In this document: positions 1 to 5,237 of the stretch, one piece after another
How positions within the stretch are numbered: the stretch's first letter is position 1
Layout of the letters: every line of letters begins with the position of its first letter
DNA from: Aphodomonas sp964553125
Lineage (GTDB): Bacteria; Bacillota; Clostridia; Christensenellales; Aristaeellaceae
Reading direction: 5' to 3'
Assembly: GCA_964553125.1 (NCBI GenBank)
Contig: CAZKJW010000141.1
Span: 1-5,361, forward strand
Length of the DNA stretch: 5,361 nucleotides
The notes under the pieces: generated by a model
What the model saw: the letters and a program-made list of their open reading frames with translations, nothing else
What the model was told of the DNA's origin: nothing
Databases searched by the model: none
Translations under genes and position numbers: made by a program

Positions 1-66
1 ATGTCTGAATTTCAGTCGGCAATCCTCTGTGACACTGTGCATGAACTCCCAAGACCGCAGGGCTTT

Positions 67-101
67 TGTGTTCTTAGCCTCCATCGGAGGCGAAGAACAC
101 A
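67..101. repeat. Long near-perfect hairpin (15 pairs, one mismatch)
   Basis: The arms TGTGTTCTT (67-75) and AAGAACACA (93-101) are exact complements. After one A/G mismatch (76/92), GCCTCC (77-82) pairs with GGAGGC (86-91) around the loop ATC. That is 15 base pairs in 35 bases. No U-run follows on either strand, so it is not a standard intrinsic terminator. It lies where the reading frame of the possible gene end downstream is interrupted by a stop (75-77). It could be an RNA stem in an unannotated transcript, part of a small mobile repeat, or a site of past rearrangement. The pairing is directly visible; the function is unknown. Confidence 0.6.
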
Positions 102-188
102 TTGCCCAAGGGCTTGGATGGCGCAAGCGACGAAGCCCGTCACGGCAGAGGCTTCGACGGCCTGCTCAAGCGGTACTTCGGCAAGTAA
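78..188 (+). pseudogene. Possible 3' end or remnant of an unknown gene
   Basis: I do not recognise this gene. The frame ending with TAA at 186-188 reads as plausible protein in its last residues (ending FDGLLKRYFGK). It is followed 26 nt later by a strong same-strand terminator, as expected for a gene end. Going upstream, the frame is closed by a TAG at 75-77 inside the long hairpin, and by further stops before that. There is therefore no intact gene, unless a frameshift (real or from sequencing) joins it to one of the other + frames, both open through 67-101. No domain can be named. The alternative is that the stretch is non-coding and the open tail is chance; the short length makes this quite possible. 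Confidence 0.22.
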
Positions 189-214
189 GAAGGCAAAGAA
201 TCACTGAATTTCCT

Positions 215-249
215 GAGAACTCATCCGAGAGGGTGGGTTCTCTTTTTTT
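215..249 (+). terminator. Strong intrinsic terminator, + strand
   Basis: GAGAACTCATCC (215-226) pairs over 12 positions, with two G-T wobbles, to GGGTGGGTTCTC (231-242). The loop is the GNRA-type tetraloop GAGA, and seven T (243-249) follow. This is a textbook Rho-independent terminator for + strand transcription, so a transcript must arrive from the left edge or from outside the window. Confidence 0.85.
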
Positions 250-594
250 GAGAGAATCTGTGGCATGGAGCGGAAGGCACAATGGTATCGCACATGCCTA
301 CGATGCGGTGATTCTGGAAGAAGCGCGGAACGCCGCATCGAATACGGATGGGCTGTAAAAGAAGCGGAGAATACGGGCAGGCAGCTGATTTGGACGAAAC
401 TCCCTCCGAGAAGGGAAAAGCCGACAGACGAAACGAAATACAAATCGTATCAATAAAAGAGAAAAGTCGTGCCTACGGCAGAAGCAATTCGCCGTCTGCA
501 AGACTCTAATCGTATTGACTGGCTTTGCCGGTCGGGCGGGGCGTTTTCCGTAGCAAAATGCAGTTTTGCGGAGGAAAACATTCATCAGCTTTCC
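250..594. other. Gene-poor stretch, no supported gene
   Basis: I see no convincing gene here. A 63-codon + frame (265-456, ending TKYKSYQ) has only a weak GAGAGAA upstream of its ATG, no recognisable domain and a composition rich in Arg and Lys. It could be a tiny unknown protein but is not supported. The overlapping minus-strand frames look like chance. Near the right end sits an imperfect palindrome (543-579), described separately. Confidence 0.5.
543..579. repeat. Imperfect 37-bp palindrome
   Basis: GTTTTCC (543-549) is complementary to GGAAAAC (573-579), and inside it GCAAAA (553-558) is complementary to TTTTGC (564-569). The two stems are separated by a 3x3 internal loop and capped by TGCAG. 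It lies 15 nt from the terminator block. It may be a structured RNA end, a protein site, or one unit of a dispersed intergenic repeat. The pairing is seen directly; the role is not. Confidence 0.5.
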
Positions 595-623
595 TCGAAA
601 AAGTGGCTTTGCCACTTTTTCGA
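595..623 (-). terminator. Bidirectional terminator ending the regulator gene
   Basis: This is a perfect 13-bp inverted repeat: TCGAAAAAGTGGC (595-607), loop TTT (608-610), GCCACTTTTTCGA (611-623). Each arm carries a run of five A or T, so the RNA from either strand forms a GC-centred stem ending in U residues. On the minus strand it lies about 40 nt beyond the stop of the PrpR-like regulator and is the best candidate for its terminator. On the plus strand it can stop any transcript coming from the left. Confidence 0.8.
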
Positions 624-631
624 CACCCTGC

Positions 632-660
632 AGGGGCGCGAAAAGCGCCCCTTTTTTCTT
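632..660 (+). terminator. Intrinsic terminator, + strand
   Basis: AGGGGCGC (632-639) pairs with GCGCCCCT (645-652) around GAAAA, and the run TTTTTTCTT continues to 660. The U-run exists only in the + direction, so it blocks transcription from the left from running antisense into the regulator gene, whose stop codon begins 4 nt further on. In the minus direction the same stem is not followed by U residues. With the neighbouring 13-bp hairpin it makes a tandem terminator. Confidence 0.82.
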
Positions 661-663
661 GCT

Positions 664-2427
664 TCATCGCAGCATCCGCCACAACGTCGTGCGGCTGATA
701 CCCAGCCGCTCGGCGGCGCGGCTTTTGTTCATGCCCTCCTGCGCAAGGACGGACTGAACGGCGCGGCGCGTGATTTCATCCAGCGTGCCTTCCAGCCACG
801 GCGTTTCCATGGAGACGGCCGCTTCTTCCGGCGCGCCGTGAAGCGCCGCCGCGACGGCTTGCTCAGAAAGAATCTCGTCTTCGCAGGAGAGCAGCGCCTG
901 ACGAATCACACGCCGCAGCTGGCTCTGGTTGCCCGGCCATGCGAAACCTTCCAGCAGACGCAGCGCTTCGGGCGAGAAGCCGATGGCCTGTCGCCCCAGC
1001 TCCGTGTTCAGCGCGCCAAGATACAGGCTCGCCAGCCCGGAAATGTCCTCGCGCCTCTCGCGCAGCGTGGGGAGGCGAAGCACGGCGCAGTTTTCCGCAT
1101 CGAGAAACGCGGCGGCGGCTTCTCCGAGCGCGCCCTGCGCGCTATAAAGCACGTGATTGCGCTTGTGCAGCGCCGTGGAATGCGCAAAGTCAGCGAAACG
1201 GCGCGTCATCGGTTCGGAGAGCGCGTCCAGATTTTTCATGCAGATGTTCAGCTTGTTGGTGCAAAGCAGCGAGTCCTCGCATTCAAGCAGCCACTCGAAC
1301 GATTTTTCGTCGATCAGCGCGCAGTCGACGGTCATCAGCGTGTGCATTTTCCATGGGCCGTATTGGCAAAGCACGCGAAGAATGTCGTCCACTGGCGTGC
1401 CGCGTTCGCCTGTTACGAGCACGGGGGAGAGCGTTCCCGCCAGCTTTTCTGCGGCGCGGCGCGGCTGCTGCATTGTGCCAAGTGTGTCGATCGGGCTTTC
1501 CTCGGCGGGCGGCGCGTTTTCGGACAGCATGTGATAGAACTCTACAACGCCGTTTTTCTGCTGCGGGGGAGAAAGCCGCTTCTCCACATAAAAAACGGCC
1601 AGATCGCCCGTCGGCTGCGATGCGCGCCGGCCGCTGATATCCCACATGAAGCCCTTTGATTTGCGGACAAGGCGGATCTCGCCCTGCTCCAGCACGGCGG
1701 GCACACACGAGCTGATGGTACGGAACACGCGCGGGTAGTCCATTTGATCCGCCGAGAGGTTGGACCAGACGAACTCCTGCTTTGCATTGAAAACAATGAC
1801 GTTCAGCGCGCTTGCATCGAGGATGGAGCGGAACAGCAGATTGTCGCTTTCCATGCGCTCCGTCAGCTGGCGAAGCCGGATGGCTTCCGTGAACGCGGCG
1901 TGTACGCTTTCCGCGCCGGAGGCGATGAGAATGGCGTTGAGATTGAACCGCTGCGCGGTTGTGACGGCGATGGCGTCGCCCAGCACCAGCGAATAGCCCT
2001 CTGCCTTGAGCTGCCCGATGACGGTTTCAGCTTCCAGCTCGTTGTGAATGGTGCAGATGACCTCCTTCTGCTGAAGCAGATCAAACAGCTTTCCGGCGAT
2101 ATCCGCAATGGCGGGAAACGCCACGATGGCGTGACGGCAGGGCGTGTTGCGCGCCAGCCGGACAAAACGCAATGCGTCCAGCACGGAAGGCACCACGTCC
2201 ACGACCGGCAGAGAAAGGTTTTTCTCCAGAAGTTCTGCCGTGCCGCCGCGGGAGAGGATGACGTCATAGCCGGCGCCGCTGAGCGAGTGCGCTACATCCA
2301 GCCCGGCGGACAGGTCGCCCAGATAGGCCGTCACCTCAATCTGATCGGAAAACGCTTCGGCTTCGTTCGTCAGCACTTCGCGGAGGCCCTCGTAAGGCGC
2401 GATGGCTAAGATTCTGGTCTTTCGCAA
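664..2427 (-). CDS. PrpR-like Fis-family regulator with degenerate AAA+ domain
   Basis: 587-residue cytoplasmic transcription regulator. Residues 1-185 match the PrpR N-terminal sensor domain, including SRGGTAELL (59-67) and the LVLGDAIAV strand region near 147-155. PrpR itself senses 2-methylcitrate; the ligand here is unknown. Residues 190-290 look like a PAS-type sensor. Residues 320-525 correspond to the AAA+ core of sigma-54 activators, but the Walker A position reads GERGTPVDD (340-348) without the GK pair, the GAFTGA loop segment is missing, and the Walker B position reads NICMKNLD. The later LPTLRERREDI (452-462) and FAWPGNQSQL (495-504) are kept. A Fis-type helix-turn-helix ends the protein (568-586). 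The start is TTG at 2427 because AGGAGG lies 8 nt upstream and the predicted promoter places the RNA start near 2475; an in-frame ATG at 2607 would lie upstream of that promoter. It is divergent from the kinase operon, which it probably controls. The family call is strong; the ligand and target are inferred. Confidence 0.9.
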   Translation of the reverse strand: MRKTRILAIAPYEGLREVLTNEAEAFSDQIEVTAYLGDLSAGLDVAHSLSGAGYDVILSRGGTAELLEKNLSLPVVDVVPSVLDALRFVRLARNTPCRHAIVAFPAIADIAGKLFDLLQQKEVICTIHNELEAETVIGQLKAEGYSLVLGDAIAVTTAQRFNLNAILIASGAESVHAAFTEAIRLRQLTERMESDNLLFRSILDASALNVIVFNAKQEFVWSNLSADQMDYPRVFRTISSCVPAVLEQGEIRLVRKSKGFMWDISGRRASQPTGDLAVFYVEKRLSPPQQKNGVVEFYHMLSENAPPAEESPIDTLGTMQQPRRAAEKLAGTLSPVLVTGERGTPVDDILRVLCQYGPWKMHTLMTVDCALIDEKSFEWLLECEDSLLCTNKLNICMKNLDALSEPMTRRFADFAHSTALHKRNHVLYSAQGALGEAAAAFLDAENCAVLRLPTLRERREDISGLASLYLGALNTELGRQAIGFSPEALRLLEGFAWPGNQSQLRRVIRQALLSCEDEILSEQAVAAALHGAPEEAAVSMETPWLEGTLDEITRRAVQSVLAQEGMNKSRAAERLGISRTTLWRMLR

Positions 2428-2435
2428 AGGAGCTC

Positions 2436-2441
2436 CCTCCT
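2436..2441 (-). promoter_or_regulatory. Ribosome binding site fixing the TTG start of the regulator
   Basis: On the minus strand AGGAGG is followed by 8 nt and then TTG (2427-2425). It decides the start: no ATG lies at a suitable distance, and the protein homology (MRKTRILAIAPYEG, typical of a PrpR N-terminus) begins exactly there. Confidence 0.85.
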
Positions 2442-2481
2442 GTTTCGGAAATGAACGTTTCTTTGTGTGAATGGTGAATTT

Positions 2482-2510
2482 ATTATATAAGAAATCGATA
2501 GAATGCGCAA
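2482..2510 (-). promoter_or_regulatory. Sigma-A-type promoter of the regulator gene
   Basis: Read on the minus strand: -35 TTGCGC (2510-2505), 17-nt spacer, -10 TATAAT (2487-2482, perfect consensus). The transcript should start near 2475, leaving a leader of about 48 nt before the TTG start. The -35 box is only half consensus, which would suit a regulated promoter. Confidence 0.72.
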
Positions 2511-2533
2511 GCACACGCCGACAAAGAGCTGAA

Positions 2534-2604
2534 TCGTTGCAAACAGGAACCGATAGCGCGCCGCCACTGGTTTGCTCTGCTGCCGGGCTTTCGATTTGCA
2601 ACGA
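2534..2604. promoter_or_regulatory. Distant 10-bp inverted repeat, candidate operator pair
   Basis: TCGTTGCAAA (2534-2543) is repeated exactly in inverted form as TTTGCAACGA (2595-2604), with 51 bp between. Both arms contain the self-palindromic hexamer TTGCAA. The pair lies upstream of both predicted promoters, so it would act as DNA, not as an RNA stem. It could bind a regulator dimer at each arm with a loop between them. The inverted repeat is certain; the operator role is inferred from position. Confidence 0.5.
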
Positions 2605-2737
2605 CAATGATTCCGGCGAAAATGTCGGTGCGGATGCGCCATCCTGCGGGGCGCAATCGGGAATGAGCGCCTTGGGTGTTTCAAAAATGAACAGTATCGC
2701 AAATTCAGAATGAATATACGCTGGAAGACCGTAAAAA

Positions 2738-2749
2738 ATTTTGCAAAAT
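2738..2749. promoter_or_regulatory. 12-bp perfect palindrome with TTGCAA core
   Basis: ATTTTGCAAAAT is a perfect palindrome centred between 2743 and 2744, 44 bp upstream of the -35 box of the kinase operon. It shares the TTGCAA core with both arms of the 2534/2604 inverted repeat. The position about 85 bp upstream of the predicted RNA start suits an activator or an upstream operator. Confidence 0.5.
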
Positions 2750-2752
2750 CAC

Positions 2753-2780
2753 GGAAATGTTCCATAATTAAACGGTTTAA
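2753..2780. promoter_or_regulatory. Two adjacent palindromes upstream of the operon promoter
   Basis: GGAA-ATG-TTCC (2753-2763) and TTAAAC-G-GTTTAA (2768-2780) are both exact palindromes around 3-nt and 1-nt centres. The second ends 13 bp before the -35 box, a usual place for an activator. They follow directly after the 12-bp palindrome at 2738-2749. They do not share the TTGCAA core, so a different protein or a different half-site may be involved. Confidence 0.42.
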
Positions 2781-2793
2781 AGTTCGTTTCGAG

Positions 2794-2822
2794 TTGCACA
2801 ATTTGTTCTTCTTTTTTATACT
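2794..2822 (+). promoter_or_regulatory. Sigma-A-type promoter of the kinase operon
   Basis: -35 TTGCAC (2794-2799), 17-nt spacer, -10 TATACT (2817-2822, five of six consensus). The transcript should begin near 2829, giving a leader of about 39 nt. The weak -35 box and the palindromes just upstream fit an activated promoter. No GG-N10-GC sigma-54 element was seen in 2690-2836. Confidence 0.7.
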
Positions 2823-2837
2823 GAATCCAACATACAG

Positions 2838-2852
2838 GGCGCGCGAAGCGCC
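2838..2852 (+). promoter_or_regulatory. Small leader hairpin just before the kinase ribosome binding site
   Basis: GGCGC (2838-2842) pairs with GCGCC (2848-2852) around GCGAA. The stem ends directly before GGAAAGGA, the ribosome binding site. No U-run follows, so it is not a terminator. It may protect the 5' end of the mRNA or influence ribosome access; this is inference. Confidence 0.4.
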
Positions 2853-2867
2853 GGAAAGGAAATGCGC

Positions 2868-4079
2868 ATGTGCAAGCTGTTCGTTCTGGCAGACGATCTG
2901 ACGGGAGCGCTGGATACGGCGATACAGTTTGTTTCCAGGCACATTTCCACCTGCGTGATTTCGGACGCGGCCGAGTCGATTCGCTACGTTGCGGAAACAT
3001 GCACGGTGCTGGTGCTGAATCTTCCCACGCGCCATATGAGCGCGCAGGAAGCGGCGCATGCCGTTTCGTTCGCTGTGCGGCAGGCGCTGGACGCCGGCAT
3101 CCCGTTCCTTTACAAAAAGACGGACTCCGTGCTGCGCGGAAACGTCGGGGCGGAGCTGACGGCGATGCTGGACGCGGCCGGGGCGGACAGGCTGGATTTT
3201 TTTCCCGCATTCCCCGCGCTGGGGCGCACGACGCAAAACGGCGTGCAGATGCTGCATGGCGTGCCCATCCATGAGACGGATTTTCGCAGCGATCCCTTTG
3301 AGCCGGTTACGGAATCGAGCGTTCCCGCGGTGATTGCCCGGCAGTCGGACGCGGCTTGCCGCGTGATTCGCGCCGGGGAAGCGCCGTCCGATTTGCCGAG
3401 GCGCTGCATCTGCGTTTATGACGCGGATACGGATGACTCGCTTTTGCAGGCGGCGCAAAGCGCCAACGAACACGGCGGCCTGCGCCTGATGGCCGGGTGC
3501 GCCGGGCTTGCGGGCGCGGTGGGGCAGGTGATCGGTCTCAGGGGCGAGCCGGCGAAGGATTTTACGCCGTACCGGACGCTGCTGACCGTGTGCGGCAGCA
3601 TAAACCCCGTGACAGAAAAGCAGCTTCGCTGCGCACAAAAGCATGGCTTCCTTCGTTTCACGCTTACGCCCGAGCAGCGCGTGGACGCCGCGAACCTGCC
3701 GGATTCTCTCGTGACCTCTATCCTCGACGCTTGCCGCGCGGGTACGCCGGCGATCGTTGATGTTTTCAGCGGCGCCGGCGCGCCTGTCGCATCGCAGCGC
3801 GAGACCATTTCGCGGACGCTGGGCGCGCTGACGGCGCGGCTGTGGCGAAGCGGTCTGCGCGCGACAATTCTTGCAACGGGCGGCGACACGCTGCTCGCGG
3901 CGCTGGAGGCGCTGCATTGTCAGAGCATTCGCCCTGTGTGCGAGATGCGGCCGGGCGTGGTTTTTTCCGAATGTCTCTGCGGCGCGGAGCGCGTGCCGGT
4001 GATTTCCAAGGCAGGCGGGTTCGGCGAGGAGACGCTGCTTTCCGATATCGCTTCGGAACTTGCGGAGAGGGGGATTTGA
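2868..4079 (+). CDS. Four-carbon acid sugar kinase family protein (DUF1537)
   Basis: 403-residue cytoplasmic kinase of the OtnK/DtnK type, which phosphorylate four-carbon sugar acids such as threonate or erythronate, or their 3-keto forms, with ATP. The N-terminal substrate domain shows ADDLTGALD (8-16), KKTDSVLRGN (83-92) and FPALGRTTQNG (115-125). The C-terminal nucleotide domain shows GCAGLA (210-215), VCGSINPVTEKQ (241-252), ATGGDT (336-341) and KAGGFGEE (381-388). All family landmarks are present, and the protein is full length though slightly short. The start is taken as ATG 2868 because AGGA ends 7 nt before it; ATG 2862 is in frame but only 1 nt from that site. This is the first gene of the operon, 3 nt ahead of the dehydrogenase. 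Related members act on other acids, so the substrate is open. Confidence 0.93.
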   Translation: MCKLFVLADDLTGALDTAIQFVSRHISTCVISDAAESIRYVAETCTVLVLNLPTRHMSAQEAAHAVSFAVRQALDAGIPFLYKKTDSVLRGNVGAELTAMLDAAGADRLDFFPAFPALGRTTQNGVQMLHGVPIHETDFRSDPFEPVTESSVPAVIARQSDAACRVIRAGEAPSDLPRRCICVYDADTDDSLLQAAQSANEHGGLRLMAGCAGLAGAVGQVIGLRGEPAKDFTPYRTLLTVCGSINPVTEKQLRCAQKHGFLRFTLTPEQRVDAANLPDSLVTSILDACRAGTPAIVDVFSGAGAPVASQRETISRTLGALTARLWRSGLRATILATGGDTLLAALEALHCQSIRPVCEMRPGVVFSECLCGAERVPVISKAGGFGEETLLSDIASELAERGI

Positions 4080-4082
4080 AAC

Positions 4083-5237
4083 ATGGCTGATTTTTACTCG
4101 CTGCGGATGCCCGGCGCGGTGTACGCTGGCGAAAAAGCAATGGAAAATCTTGCGCAGACGCTGAACGGCGCAAAGCGCGCCGCGGTCTTTACCGATGCGG
4201 GCGTGAAGAACGCAGGACTTCTGGCGCGGCCGTTGGCGGCGCTTGAAGAAGCGGGCGCGACGTATGAGATCATTGACAATCTGCCCGCAGAGCCGACCGT
4301 TTATCAGGCGGCGGAAGCGATTGCAGCCTTCCGCGCCATTCGCGCGGAAGTGATCGTCGCCGTGGGCGGCGGCAGCGTGATGGACGTGGCCAAGCTCGCA
4401 AGCGTGCTGGACACGGACGAATACACGATTTTTGACTTGCTGGAAAATCCGGCGCGGGCGCGCAAGTGCGTGCGCACGGTGATGATTCCCACGACGGCGG
4501 GAACCGGCGCGGAAGCGACGCCCAACGCAATCGTGACGGTGCCGGAAAAGGCGCTGAAGGTCGGCATTGTCAACTTTGATATGATCGCCGACGCGGTTGT
4601 GCTGGATGCGGAAATGCTGCGCCGTCTGCCGCGCCGCATCGCCGCTTCAACCGGCGTGGACGCGCTGGCGCACGCTATCGAATGCTTCACCTCCAAAAAA
4701 GCGACGCCGCTCAGCGACGTATACGCGCTGCGCGCGTTCCAGCTGATCGAGGCGAATATCGAGCGCGCGTGCGACGACACGCAGTGCGATATGCAGGCGA
4801 AAGCCAACATGCTGCTCGCGTCCTTCCTTGCGGGCGTGGCCATTGCGGCGGCGGGCACGACGGGCGTACACGCGCTGAGCTATCCGCTCGGAGGGCGCTA
4901 CCACATCGCGCACGGCATTTCCAACGCCATTCTGCTCATGCCCGTCATGCGCTTCAACGAGCCCGCGTGCCGCGAACGCTTTGCGCTGGCTTACGACGCC
5001 GTGCGGCCGGGCGGAGAAATAAAAACGCAGGAAGAAAAATCCGCATGGGTGCTTTCGCGGATGGACGAAATTGTCCGCAGGGTCGGCATTGAGCCGAGCC
5101 TTCGCCCCTACGGCGTCGGGCCGGACGATCTCGACGCGCTGGTCGAAGCCGGAATGCAGGTGACGCGGCTGCTGGTGAACAACATGCGTGAAATCACGGC
5201 GCAGGACGCCAGAAAGATTTATCAGGAGGTGCTGTAA
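4083..5237 (+). CDS. Iron-containing alcohol dehydrogenase
   Basis: 384-residue group III (Fe-type) NAD(P)-dependent dehydrogenase, full length. The dinucleotide-binding half carries GGGSVMD (95-101) and PTTAGTGAE (136-144). The all-helical metal half has the four expected ligands D193, H197 (in GVDALAHAIE), H263 and H277 (GRYHIAHG), with the spacing of lactaldehyde reductase FucO, so the active site looks intact. The family interconverts alcohols with aldehydes or ketones, including 4-hydroxybutyrate-type and sugar-acid substrates. AGGGGG in the end of the kinase gene lies 9 nt before the ATG, and the genes are 3 nt apart. It probably oxidises or reduces a hydroxy acid in the same route as the kinase. 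The exact substrate and the preference for NADH or NADPH cannot be read here. Confidence 0.94.
   Translation: MADFYSLRMPGAVYAGEKAMENLAQTLNGAKRAAVFTDAGVKNAGLLARPLAALEEAGATYEIIDNLPAEPTVYQAAEAIAAFRAIRAEVIVAVGGGSVMDVAKLASVLDTDEYTIFDLLENPARARKCVRTVMIPTTAGTGAEATPNAIVTVPEKALKVGIVNFDMIADAVVLDAEMLRRLPRRIAASTGVDALAHAIECFTSKKATPLSDVYALRAFQLIEANIERACDDTQCDMQAKANMLLASFLAGVAIAAAGTTGVHALSYPLGGRYHIAHGISNAILLMPVMRFNEPACRERFALAYDAVRPGGEIKTQEEKSAWVLSRMDEIVRRVGIEPSLRPYGVGPDDLDALVEAGMQVTRLLVNNMREITAQDARKIYQEVL

Larger units (their letters stand above)
2428..2867. promoter_or_regulatory. Divergent control region between regulator and catabolic operon
   Basis: These 440 bp separate the two start codons. The outer parts hold one promoter for each direction. 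The middle (about 2511-2793) should not be transcribed from either promoter, yet it holds several exact palindromes, many with the core TTGCAA. The segment 2690-2830 is clearly richer in A and T than the coding DNA on both sides. No gene is supported here: the upstream extension of the regulator frame (to ATG 2607) and short + frames lack ribosome binding sites and protein-like character. Confidence 0.75.

Noticed and set aside
265..456. 63-codon + strand frame
   Set aside because: Weak ribosome binding site, no recognisable domain, and overlapping frames of similar quality; kept only as a note in the gene-poor stretch.
469..1659. Long + strand open frame of 396 codons
   Set aside because: It lies antisense to the PrpR-like regulator, has no ribosome binding site or domain, and runs through the terminators at 595-660. 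It is a by-product of GC-rich codon use.
2428..2607. Upstream extension of the regulator to ATG 2607
   Set aside because: The extra 60 residues do not look like a PrpR N-terminus, contain the predicted promoter, and lack a ribosome binding site; the TTG at 2427 has a perfect one.
2768..2780. TTAAACGGTTTAA as a catabolite-control (cre) site
   Set aside because: It has a central CG but lacks the outer TG and CA positions of the cre consensus, so a CcpA site is not supported.
2838..2851. GG-N10-GC spacing resembling a sigma-54 promoter
   Set aside because: It falls inside the GC hairpin directly before the ribosome binding site, lacks the rest of the -24/-12 consensus, and would leave almost no leader.
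2862..2864. First ATG of the kinase as start
   Set aside because: Only 1 nt separates it from the ribosome binding site; the second ATG at 2868 has 7 nt. It adds only two residues, so the difference is minor.
2406..3917. Long minus-strand open frame of 503 codons
   Set aside because: It is antisense to the kinase and spans the control region. It is very rich in Arg, Ala and Gln with no family features, while the opposite strand carries a clear kinase.
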